Shown here: positions 1-7,539 of the stretch, piece after piece | Numbering within the stretch: the stretch's first letter is position 1 | How the letters are laid out: each line of letters opens with the position of its first letter | Assembly (NCBI GenBank): GCA_025349905.2 | Contig: MU625037.1 | Coordinates: forward strand, 1-13,455 | DNA: 13,455 nucleotides | DNA from: Blastocladiella britannica | Taxonomy: Eukaryota; Blastocladiomycota; Blastocladiomycetes; Blastocladiales; Blastocladiaceae | Reading direction: 5' to 3' | Translations under genes and position numbers: made by a program | Notes under the pieces: model-generated | Database searches by the model: none | Told to the model about the DNA's origin: nothing | Seen by the model: only the letters and a program-made list of their open reading frames with translations

Positions 1-48
1 ATCAGAAGAAAAGCAACTATATTGATTGATGAAGGGCAATAAATTATT

Positions 49-1932
49 TCACTGGAGGAACAATGGCACTTCTGGCTGGTACTGCACCATCCCCGAATCC
101 GACTCGACAAAGACCGCGATCTTGCGCGTGCCTCCGACATCATGCACCCACCAATGCGAAGCTCTTTGGCTCCTGAAAATACGGGCAAGCTCAGCAGCAG
201 GGGGAAGGAGGAACGGATGGCCAGCTGCAAGGTGCGCCTGCAGCCACCACTCGAGCATCACGAGCCGGCCTTGTTGGAGCAGCTCTACATAAATATCTGG
301 CTTCAATGGCAGGAGGGAGGCGACAGCGACACGAGCACGAGTGCAAAACCAGTGAATAGCTGTGATGGAGCCATACGACGCTTTGGGAAGCGGCAGCCAA
401 GCAGAGGCGTCCAGATCAGGGAAAAATCCCCTGAAAAAGGCGAGTGTAAGTGGGGTGGCTGTGCCAAGGGCAGAAATGCACCGCTCGACAAACCAGCTGT
501 GATTCTCGCCAGACTCAAAAGCAACCAGGCTGGGATGGTCAAGCAGCCACCGCTGCACTCGGCGAGAATTATGCTCAAGAGCGCCAATGCACACATGCTG
601 CCAGGTTAAGCTCGATACCTCCATGTGTGCATGCCACCACCACGCAATCACGTCTGCTGCGTCTTTTTGCACTGCTTTTGAAAGCTCGCTTTGGCAATGA
701 AGGTGCTGGGGCGCCACCTTGTCGCGGTTGCGTCCCCACCACTCGAGCATGGCGATGCTGTCGTATTCAACCGCACTGGCCACCATTTGGTTGCCCGAAT
801 CCATCGCCAGCACATCTGCCGCCGAGTGCAGCACAAGGTCCAGCAGATCAACACGGCTGTGAATCGCACAGAAATTGAAGAAACCAGACTTCAATTCCAG
901 CTTCGGGCCATCAAGCTCGGCGCCTTTTTCCATTGCCCACTTCAAAACGGGCATGCTGGATTGGCCATCAATCCGAAAAATCAGGCCGCGCATCGAGTCG
1001 TCGTTCTGATCAGGCGCATGCGGGAACCATTCCCTCGAATAATGCTGCCAGTACCAGTCCAAAACAAGGACAGATTTGAAGAATCCGATATCGAGCAGCC
1101 TGGCCCCAAATGTGTGCGCAGGCGTGCGGTGCTCCAGAAAACGCGTCCACCACCACTGGACGACCTCCACTGAAGGTCGGGAGAGGGCGGCCTGCGCGAT
1201 TGCAGCAAACGACTCGGGGTCAGGCAGCTCTGAGCCAGTATTATCCCACCACCAGTCGAGGGCCTTGAGCGCGCCAACGAGCGTGAGGATTTCAACCAGC
1301 CTCGTGCTGCGCAGCTCCTCCCTGGCCGAATCTTTGCTGCGCTGGGACGCAATCCACCAGTCCATGATACACGAATCTCCTTCACGGGTCGAGAGCAGCG
1401 CATAATAGGGGGAAAGCGCTTTGAGGTGGCCATTCGCGATCGCCCAGCGAAGGACTTTGGTCTGTCCATTGCTGGCCACTGACGACCAGAAAAATCGCGA
1501 CCAGTCAATTGGGGCAATGTCTGCGGTGCGAAAGGCACGCGTGACCCACGCCAGGACTGCCACGTGTCCGCCCTGGGCTGCTTTTGCGAAAATGCCATGC
1601 GTTCCATGCCAAGCCGGGCGGCCAAGAGTCGTTGGGCCAGCCAGCTGCCACAGCAGCTCAATGGCGGGCATGTCGCCCCGAGAGCCAGCCGCCGCGAGCG
1701 TATCGAGAATATTATCAATTTGAATATGAGACGGGTAGTGCGGCAGCAAGGCGACGCCATGGCCATGTTTGACGGCAAGAGCTGGCCGATACTCTTTAAA
1801 CCCGCGCGAGAGGACCGCGGCGAGCACGGCGCCGTGTCGGGGCAGCACATTTAGCACCGGCATAGCATCCTCGGGCGACAATGAGGCGCCGGCGGCGTGG
1901 GCGAGGACAAGATACGCGACGTCGCTGATCAT
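49..1932 (-). CDS. W-rich ankyrin-like repeat protein, intact copy
   Basis: A 627-residue protein is encoded without introns. It is built of degenerate ankyrin-like helical repeats in which each unit carries a tryptophan cluster (LDWWW, VVQWWW, LDWYW, MLEWWG, IAWWWHAH, LEWWLQAH). No catalytic motif is visible, so a protein-binding scaffold role is inferred from repeat architecture only. The start was chosen at the Met of MISDVAYLVL because the neighbouring paralogue has MIDDVLYLVL at the same place, and the two then stay collinear to the end (LAVKHGH, ALLPHYP, AAGS.GD, LLWQL.GP, HNSRRVQ.WL, VESDSGMV). The reading frame is open further upstream to 2226, so an N-terminal extension from a Met at 2091 (680 residues, with a hydrophobic stretch) cannot be excluded. 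I associate this repeat style with expanded families in Blastocladiomycota. The precise family and function are unrecognised. Confidence 0.8.
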   Translation of the reverse strand: MISDVAYLVLAHAAGASLSPEDAMPVLNVLPRHGAVLAAVLSRGFKEYRPALAVKHGHGVALLPHYPSHIQIDNILDTLAAAGSRGDMPAIELLWQLAGPTTLGRPAWHGTHGIFAKAAQGGHVAVLAWVTRAFRTADIAPIDWSRFFWSSVASNGQTKVLRWAIANGHLKALSPYYALLSTREGDSCIMDWWIASQRSKDSAREELRSTRLVEILTLVGALKALDWWWDNTGSELPDPESFAAIAQAALSRPSVEVVQWWWTRFLEHRTPAHTFGARLLDIGFFKSVLVLDWYWQHYSREWFPHAPDQNDDSMRGLIFRIDGQSSMPVLKWAMEKGAELDGPKLELKSGFFNFCAIHSRVDLLDLVLHSAADVLAMDSGNQMVASAVEYDSIAMLEWWGRNRDKVAPQHLHCQSELSKAVQKDAADVIAWWWHAHMEVSSLTWQHVCIGALEHNSRRVQRWLLDHPSLVAFESGENHSWFVERCISALGTATPLTLAFFRGFFPDLDASAWLPLPKASYGSITAIHWFCTRARVAVASLLPLKPDIYVELLQQGRLVMLEWWLQAHLAAGHPFLLPPAAELARIFRSQRASHWWVHDVGGTRKIAVFVESDSGMVQYQPEVPLFLQ

Positions 1933-2165
1933 TTTCGTTTTGTTTTGATGGGAAGTCAGCTGCCTCGCAACCGCGAGCACCACCAGCAGCACAGCGTGTC
2001 CGATCCAGACTTGAATTTCGCCTCGAAAGCGGCAGTGCTCGGATCTCTTTTGACCCACCTCTGCACAGTGCAAGTAGGGCATCTTTGCCATGGACACAGC
2101 AAGCAAGAGCATTGCTACACGATCCTGGCATACATATAAATAAACAAAAAAAGGGGGAAAAATAA

Positions 2166-2173
2166 TATTTATA
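2166..2173 (-). promoter_or_regulatory. TATA-like element between the two ankyrin-like genes
   Basis: The minus strand reads TATAAATA here, inside an AT-rich block (about 2130-2215) that separates the stop of the upstream paralogue from the start of gene 49-1932. It lies about 230 nt upstream of the chosen ATG and about 75 nt upstream of the alternative ATG at 2091. It could therefore be a core promoter, or simply part of an AT-rich 3' untranslated region. No AATAAA for the upstream gene is visible on the minus strand here. The rest of the 278-nt spacer is GC-richer and contains no other signal I can support. Confidence 0.25.
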
Positions 2174-2210
2174 TATTTGGCACAGAACCAACACTGAAAA
2201 TATAAAAAAT

Positions 2211-4083
2211 CTAGCTGTAGTTCCATGGCACTTCCTTGTATGGCACCATACCCGAATCAGACTCGACCAAAACCGGAACCTTGCGTGTGACGACCACGTC
2301 AAACACCCACGCGTGCAAGTCCGTGTTGTGCACGTAAATTTCGTCCAGCTTGTCAGCGGAAGGAAAGTGCAATGGGTGGCCTGCAGCAAGGTGCACCTGC
2401 AGCCACCACTCCAGTGCGTTGGTATCTTCACCCTCAAACAGTGAGCTGAAAATTCGTGGTTTCGATGGCAAGAGAGAGGCGACTGTGGCATGAGTAAGGG
2501 CACAAAACCAGTAGAGCGAGGTGGCGCAATGATAAGCTGACATTGGAATGGAAATCGGTGGGTCCAGATTGGTGAAAATGGTGTTGAAAAAGTCGAGTGT
2601 GAATGGTGCTGCCCACTTGAGGGCAGGGATGCACTCGGCCATAAACTGCTGGTGGTCCTCCTCTGACTTGGGCATAAACAGGGCCACGTGGTCCATTAAC
2701 CACATTTGCACTCTACGAGAGTTGTACTCGATCGATTTGATGCACACCCACTGCCAGTCTACCTTGCAAGCTGGAAGCTGGTGAGCATGCCACCATTCTA
2801 ACACGTTCACCCCATCCAGTGCAGCCGCATTCGAGAGTTTGGAGGAGCAGCCCAGGTCCTGGGGTGGTAATTCACCACAATGAAGGTCCGAGGATATTCT
2901 GATGGCCATACTTTATTGCGCATGCCACAATCGCTTGAGACCATTTCACGCCAAGTACTTTTGCAGAGTGCAGGACAAGATCCAAAGCGCCAACATCCCC
3001 GTGACGTAAGCACGAATTGATAAAGGCATGCCTCAACACAAGTTTCTGACTACCAAGTTCGGTGCATTTATCAACAGCCCACTGCAAGATGGGCAAAGTT
3101 TTCCTGTGAGCAATTGAAAAGATCACACCATGGGGGTACTTGTGCCGTTCCAATGGGCACGCAAAGTAATCAGGCTTCTCGTGGAACTTTTGCCAGTGCC
3201 AGTCCAGGATTTCGGGACAATTGAATTGACCGATTTCAAGCAAACTCCCAAAGGTGTGCTCAGGTGTGTGGTGCTCCAGGAAACGCGCCCACCACCATTC
3301 CACTACTACGAGTGTCCTGCCGCAGAGGGCAGCATCAACAATTCGAGTCAATGAATCTGGTTCAGGCAACTTTGAGCCACTGCTTGCCCACCACCAGTCC
3401 AAAGTCCTGAGCAAACCCTTATTCGATACTCTGGCAAGGAGGCGCGTGTCGCTCAGTGCATCCATGGCTGCCCTCTTGCTGTCCTGGGTCATGATCCACC
3501 ACTCAACCAAGGAAGTGTCGCCAAGCTGAGTTGAAAGCAATGCAGTCTGGCCACTGATGCCTTTGATTAGCCCTTGGGCGATCGCCCAGTGGGCAGTCTC
3601 TGTGCGACCTTCAGCAGCTGCAAAATTGAACTGGCAGTGGAGTGTCCAGTGGATTTGGATGTTGGCAGTGCGGGCTTCATGCGAGAACCATTGCACAACT
3701 AGCAAGTGTCCATTCATGACTGCTTTCGTGAGAAATCCGCTTTCACCGACCCAAAAATCGGTGTGACCAGCAGTGGCTGGCCCCACTAGTTGCCACAGCA
3801 GCTTTGCAGTGGGCAAGTCGCCAGTGGAGCCTGCTGCTTTGAGCGTCGTCTGCAAATCATCAGCGAGAATATAGGGCGGATAGTGCGGCAGCAGAGCGAG
3901 AGCGTGGCCGTGTTTGACTGCCAGCTTTGGGCGGTGCTCGAGAAACCCGCGCGAAAGCACTGCGGCGAGGACTGTGGGTGCTCGATACATAGGGAGCGCA
4001 TTCAGCACTGCCTGTGCGTCTTTGGGTGAGAGCGCAGCACCGGCGGCAGAGGACAAGACTAAATACAAGACGTCGTCGATCAT
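2211..4083 (-). pseudogene. W-rich ankyrin-like repeat protein, frameshifted tandem copy
   Basis: This is the tandem paralogue of the gene at 49-1932, in the same orientation and 278 nt away. The first reading frame runs from the Met at 4083 to a TGA at 2872-2874 (403 residues). The remaining C-terminal part continues in another frame from about 2890 to the TAG at 2211. Concatenated, the two parts align along the whole length of the intact copy, from MIDDVLYLVL to VESDSGMV. The second frame has no stops over more than 200 codons and keeps the family motifs (LEWWHAH, NSRRVQMWL, LEWWLQVHLAAGHP), so the lesion is recent or is a sequencing error. A 63-nt-type intron does not explain it, because the paralogue has no extra sequence there. 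A second in-frame Met (4104) lies just upstream of the chosen start. Function is unknown, as for the intact copy. Confidence 0.75.
2888..2895 (-). other. Frameshift site in the second ankyrin-like copy
   Basis: On the minus strand the sequence ATCCTCGG marks the point where homology to the paralogue passes from frame 1 to frame 2. In the paralogue this position reads MLEWWG. Here frame 1 gives 'NIL' and frame 2 resumes with 'DLHCGELPPQDL', so the EWW triplet is missing. A net loss of 8 nt would account both for the missing residues and for the frame change. That deletion size is inferred from the paralogue and not observed. Confidence 0.55.
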
Positions 4084-4156
4084 ATATTCTGCAAAGAGCT
4101 GCATGTCAGAGTCATTCCAGGCGGTGGTGGGGACAGACAAGAAGCATTGACGCTTG

Positions 4157-4199
4157 TTTTTTTTTTTTTTTACCACAACGGCAAGGCAACGCTTTTATT
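4157..4199 (-). other. AATAAA hexamer followed by an A15 tract
   Basis: Read on the minus strand, AATAAA (4199-4194) is followed by 22 nt and then 15 consecutive A residues (4171-4157). This is the layout of a polyadenylated mRNA 3' end copied into DNA, as in a retroposed transcript or the tail of a LINE-like element. An alternative is a genomic poly(dA:dT) promoter tract for the ankyrin-like gene that starts about 75 nt downstream at 4083. I found no convincing target-site duplication by eye. Confidence 0.35.
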
Positions 4200-4431
4200 G
4201 GCTCGACCACTGCAATGGCAGCAGCAGACACCACCCGCCCACCCCCACCCCCACACGCTCGCAGTGGCGCTGCGGGCCGAGGCGAGAGACGTGGCCGATC
4301 TGCTTGCACTTGAAGCACCCGAAGTCAACAGCCATTCCTACATTGACTACGGATATATGGATACCACACCTGAATCTCGACCGCACTGGCATGCTGCAAT
4401 GAGTGCAATTATGAAAATAAATATATTTCAT
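4195..4431 (-). CDS. Small Cys/His-rich ORF (zinc-knuckle-like), doubtful
   Basis: A 78-residue frame starts with an ATG that overlaps the TGA of the 7TM gene at 4428 (ATGA) and ends in a TAA lying inside the AATAAA hexamer at 4194-4199. It contains NCTHC, then FRC, then CFKCKQIGHVSR and RHC. The C-x2-C-x4-H spacing resembles a CCHC zinc knuckle, but the fourth Cys is not at the expected place. No homologue is recognised. It could be the tail exon of a retroposed transcript, a short real gene, or chance. Its third quarter is the G-rich quadruplex tract, which gives a low-complexity GVGVGG stretch. It is listed because the spacer otherwise lacks a gene. Confidence 0.2.
   Translation of the reverse strand: MKYIYFHNCTHCSMPVRSRFRCGIHISVVNVGMAVDFGCFKCKQIGHVSRLGPQRHCERVGVGVGGWCLLLPLQWSSQ
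4234..4252 (-). other. G-quadruplex motif
   Basis: The minus strand carries four G runs of 5, 5, 3 and 3 bases separated by single nucleotides. This is a strict match to the G3+N1-7 pattern with minimal loops. It sits on the coding strand about 150 nt upstream of the ankyrin-like gene starting at 4083 and downstream of the 7TM gene ending at 4428. A role in promoter activity or in termination between the two genes is possible but not shown. Confidence 0.6.
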
Positions 4432-6116
4432 GGCACCGCCAATGCAGACGATGGAATCGTCGGCCCCCGAAGCGCGTCGTGCGTGATTGTGGTGGCGGTG
4501 GGTCCAGTAGAGGAGGAAGCAATCCCCGATTGCGGCAATGTGCCTCTAGAACTGCCACCAGCGAGAACAAAGGCGACCGGCGGCACCGGATCGGCCAGCA
4601 TTTCAGGACTAGCGGCATCCATAGTCCCTGCTGCTGCTGCTGACGCCGATGCCGCCCCCGCCGTTGCCGCGGCCGCAGCTGACGCCGATACCGTCGCCTC
4701 CACCGCGGCCTCGTGCCGCTTCGTGACCCGCGCATGCATCGCCACCGCCGCCAAAATTACCATCACCGTCGTATGTGTCAGCGACCCCGCCACCACTTGC
4801 GTCATCGCTGGCGCCAGCCACACCCAGTGCCGGGCAGGCAGTTTCAGCTGCACTGCGGCCACGTTGAGGGCGGCGATCAGCGCAATCGAGAGGCACAGCG
4901 ACGGGGCTAAGATGCACAATAGGCGCAGTTGGCGCAGCGCGAGCTTGCGGTGGGACTCGGCCGAGGGCGCAAATTTGGTGAATGTGATACGGGAGGACGC
5001 CGACCGAATCAGGACAGCGGAAGTCGCGGGCGAGACGGACGAAGCGGTGCGTGCGATTTGGCATGTGCCTCCGCTGGGAAGATTGCCGGCAATCGTTGTA
5101 GACCGGTGCGGTAGGGATGTAGTTCCAGTCAGGACCGGTACGGTGGTATTGTTGGTGCGCAAGTTCAGTGCCGGCGGACCCACCGTTACCGGAGAAGCGG
5201 CAACTGGAACGAGCGGTGATGTCAGCGAGCCGGCAGCGGTCATCAAGACCGACTTGACGGGCAGCGCCGACGGCGAGGAACTGGCCACCCAGCTCTTGAG
5301 TGCCAGCTCGTTGGTGCGCTCGGACTCGTGGCACGCAAAGATCCAGATGATTTTCAGCGAGTACACCATTGACGTGGACCCAAATAGCGTCAGGGTGACG
5401 ATCCACGACGCCCACTCGGCCGTGTACGCCGCGACCCACGTTTCAGCGGACGACGTCATGCCCAGCATGATCGAGCACAGAATATTAAAGACGAAATGGA
5501 CCGACATGAGGAGCATGACCACGCGCTGTAAGGCCAGCGGAGACGGGAGCGGGACCATCACCAGAAAGAACCGGAATGCACGCGCTTGCAAGTTCCCCGA
5601 TTTGTGGGCCTTGTACGTTCCCGCCAGCGCCGCGGCGTACTTGGGGTCGGTCATAAACACTGGGATCGTGTGCAAGACGCCGACAAGGTGCACGGCGGCG
5701 GCCGAGGTCTGGAAGATGTTGCGTAGACAAAGCACCAAGTACGGCACTATCAGCGGCTCTCCGGGTCGAAAAACAAGCAGGAGATGCCATACAACGGCAA
5801 ATGGGTAGGCCATTGTGAGGAAGAACACCATGCATTCAGTTGGGAACGGGCGTATGGCCACCGCCGATCCTCCCGAGCTTCGAGGAGATCCCTGCGTAGC
5901 CGATATGGGCGATCGTCCTGATACGGTGGCTATTGGGCCCCAGAGCGAGCGGCGGCGGGATACAAACATGTCCCACAGCACGAAGAGAGTGAATGGGAGT
6001 CCAACCAGCACCACCACCAGCGCAAGCACGTGGAGTCCTCGGAGCAGCGCGGACGTAGACGGGTCGTTCGGGACCGTGGTCGATGTGATCCAGTCTGGAT
6101 ACGATCCCTCGCTCAT
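4428..6116 (-). CDS. Seven-TM receptor-like membrane protein, first of cluster
   Basis: A 562-residue intronless protein has about seven hydrophobic segments near residues 24-50, 95-116, 121-154, 196-220, 233-261, 397-422 and 431-461. A loop of roughly 135 residues, rich in Ser, Thr and Pro, separates segments 5 and 6. The tail of about 100 residues includes an alanine-rich run (about 476-500). The layout is GPCR-like, but I see no DRY, NPxxY or Lys retinal motif and cannot assign a class. The start was set at MSEGSYPDWI. Upstream in-frame Mets would reach into the divergently transcribed neighbour at 6227. The neighbouring plus-strand genes have the same topology and may be distant relatives. 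They share a short N terminus, a basic first loop and a long third inner loop. A ligand or signalling partner cannot be inferred. Confidence 0.75.
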   Translation of the reverse strand: MSEGSYPDWITSTTVPNDPSTSALLRGLHVLALVVVLVGLPFTLFVLWDMFVSRRRSLWGPIATVSGRSPISATQGSPRSSGGSAVAIRPFPTECMVFFLTMAYPFAVVWHLLLVFRPGEPLIVPYLVLCLRNIFQTSAAAVHLVGVLHTIPVFMTDPKYAAALAGTYKAHKSGNLQARAFRFFLVMVPLPSPLALQRVVMLLMSVHFVFNILCSIMLGMTSSAETWVAAYTAEWASWIVTLTLFGSTSMVYSLKIIWIFACHESERTNELALKSWVASSSPSALPVKSVLMTAAGSLTSPLVPVAASPVTVGPPALNLRTNNTTVPVLTGTTSLPHRSTTIAGNLPSGGTCQIARTASSVSPATSAVLIRSASSRITFTKFAPSAESHRKLALRQLRLLCILAPSLCLSIALIAALNVAAVQLKLPARHWVWLAPAMTQVVAGSLTHTTVMVILAAVAMHARVTKRHEAAVEATVSASAAAAATAGAASASAAAAGTMDAASPEMLADPVPPVAFVLAGGSSRGTLPQSGIASSSTGPTATTITHDALRGPTIPSSALAVP

Positions 6117-6226
6117 AATTATATGTGATAATAAATTGATATTGTAAATTGGATGGATCCTGTCATTTCCAAGTGCCATTCTCAACCCAGAAACCCATTG
6201 AAATACTAAAACAGTGCTAGGCTGAC
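6117..6226. promoter_or_regulatory. 110-nt divergent intergenic (probable bidirectional promoter)
   Basis: Only 110 nt separate the start codons of the minus-strand 7TM gene (6116) and the plus-strand 7TM gene (6227). The half next to the minus-strand gene is AT-rich, with TTTATTATC and CATATAATT on the minus strand just before its ATG. The other half is less biased and shows no clear TATA element for the plus gene. Both promoters must lie here or overlap the coding regions. No specific factor site is recognised. Confidence 0.45.
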
Positions 6227-7453
6227 ATGAGCACCGCCGCTCGATCGGATGCTCTGGTGTCATTTATACTGTTTGCCGCCAGTTTCCCCATGTGCCTGGC
6301 CAGTTTGTGGATTTCGTTTCAAGATCGCCGCCAACGACGCCGCCAGAAGCAACCACGAAGATATGGTCACCGCCATGACGACATGGCAGCGCTCGATCTA
6401 AGCCAGTCCATGTATTACTGGTTGTATGCGACCGTGGTCCATGCGATCGACATGGTGGCCGTCTGGATGCAGTACAACGACACGGGGTGGTTCGACAAAC
6501 CCCCACTGTATGGGTCCGACTATTACAATGTCGCGTGCCCCGTCGACATTGCCGCCGTGGTATCCCGCGCACTCGAGCTGTTTGCGATCCCGTACTTTGC
6601 CGGCCGTCTGATCCTGGAACTCACGCCGCTCGCATTCGCGCAGCTGGGTCCTACAAGGCAGGTGCGCGTCATGCGGCCCGCACGCGCGCTTATTGGCGTG
6701 TCGGCCGTGGCTACCGCGGTCGAGTTCGTCGTCCTGGTGGCGGAACACGCGCCGAGTTTCGGGACGAGCGTCGACGCGCCCGTCGTGCAGATGGCAATCG
6801 CCGCCGATGCGCCCGTGTACGCGGTCTGGATCACGTGCATGACTGTCCTGGGGATCGGGTGCGTGACGATCGGGTTCCTGGCACGCCAGATGCTGCACCG
6901 GCTGGTGGCAAGGCGGGTGACGGCGACGACGGCGGGCGCTGTTGCGTCTCCCGCATCACCATCAGCTCCCGGTACTTCACTCCCAACCAATATGGGGGAA
7001 TCAAGCCGGTCCGAGCACGGCGCCGTCCGCAGTGCGCTGGCACGCGTCGGGTCGCGCTTGAACAGCAGCATTGGCACCCCGAACCCCACAACAGCGGCCG
7101 TCCGGTCGGTTGCCAAACCGCAACGGCTATTGCGTCAACTCGAGCTGGTGGTGGCGTCGATCTTTGCGCTGATCCTGGTCACGCTGGCCATGCGCATGTG
7201 TCAGGGCACCGTGGGCATTCAGCTCAGCTGGGGAATCACGATCGTATTTGCACGCATCATGTCGGCGATCCTGTACGTGTTTGTGCGGCTCACGCGGCTG
7301 ATCATGATCCAGGTGCGGTCGATCCCGACAGGGGATGCGGGAACGCTCGCGGCGACGTGGGCAGAGAAAAGGGTTGGAGATGATGAGGAAGAGCCCCCTC
7401 AGCAAGTCCGAGAGACGGCATCCGTCGAGTCCATGGTCATTGAGGGTGGGTGA
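6227..7453 (+). CDS. Seven-TM receptor-like membrane protein, tandem copy A
   Basis: This is a 408-residue intronless protein. Hydrophobic segments lie near residues 9-31, 62-82, 106-129, 153-173, 194-219, 305-325 and 331-354. The loop after segment 1 is strongly basic (RRQRRRQKQPRR), consistent with a cytosolic side. The loop between segments 5 and 6 is about 85 residues and Ser/Pro-rich. Features shared with the next gene are GS.YYN..CP.DI before segment 3, LTPLAF after it, PSFG in the loop after segment 4, CQG.VGIQ.SWGITIV around segment 7, and PTGDAGTL (367-374) in the tail. Cys104 and Cys325 are conserved and fall in predicted extracellular loops. A GPCR-like surface protein is the likeliest class, but no diagnostic motif is present. 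The tail ends with an acidic patch (GDDEEEP). Confidence 0.8.
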   Translation: MSTAARSDALVSFILFAASFPMCLASLWISFQDRRQRRRQKQPRRYGHRHDDMAALDLSQSMYYWLYATVVHAIDMVAVWMQYNDTGWFDKPPLYGSDYYNVACPVDIAAVVSRALELFAIPYFAGRLILELTPLAFAQLGPTRQVRVMRPARALIGVSAVATAVEFVVLVAEHAPSFGTSVDAPVVQMAIAADAPVYAVWITCMTVLGIGCVTIGFLARQMLHRLVARRVTATTAGAVASPASPSAPGTSLPTNMGESSRSEHGAVRSALARVGSRLNSSIGTPNPTTAAVRSVAKPQRLLRQLELVVASIFALILVTLAMRMCQGTVGIQLSWGITIVFARIMSAILYVFVRLTRLIMIQVRSIPTGDAGTLAATWAEKRVGDDEEEPPQQVRETASVESMVIEGG

Positions 7454-7488
7454 CTGACTTTTTGTTGAAAGGATCTCGATGTGTATAC

Positions 7489-7495
7489 TATAAAT
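7489..7495 (+). promoter_or_regulatory. TATA box of the second tandem 7TM gene
   Basis: TATAAAT lies 45-51 nt upstream of the ATG at 7540, in a spacer of only 86 nt between the two tandem 7TM genes. It is the best core-promoter candidate in the window and argues that the second gene is transcribed separately rather than read through from the first. Confidence 0.45.
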
Positions 7496-7539
7496 TTTGT
7501 CCCTGCAATAATCAAACTACTCGGATCACGCATAATCTA

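Noticed and set aside
981..1850. 289-codon second minus-strand frame inside the intact ankyrin-like gene
   Set aside because: The alternative frame is conserved in neither the paralogue nor composition. It is a shadow of the real frame.
4337..4350. CATTGAC repeat of a motif next to the A15 tract, as a possible target-site duplication
   Set aside because: Only 7 nt match and the copy does not directly abut the A tract, so chance is sufficient.
4627..4700. CTG/GCC-rich trinucleotide runs
   Set aside because: They encode the alanine-rich tail of the first 7TM protein on the minus strand. The runs are imperfect and short, so they are not a microsatellite of note.
4147..5808. Long plus-strand open frame (553 codons) antisense to the first 7TM gene
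   Set aside because: Its product is Ala/Thr/Val/Asp low-complexity without domains. The minus strand has clear membrane segments and a natural start and stop. GC-rich codon use readily creates antisense open frames.
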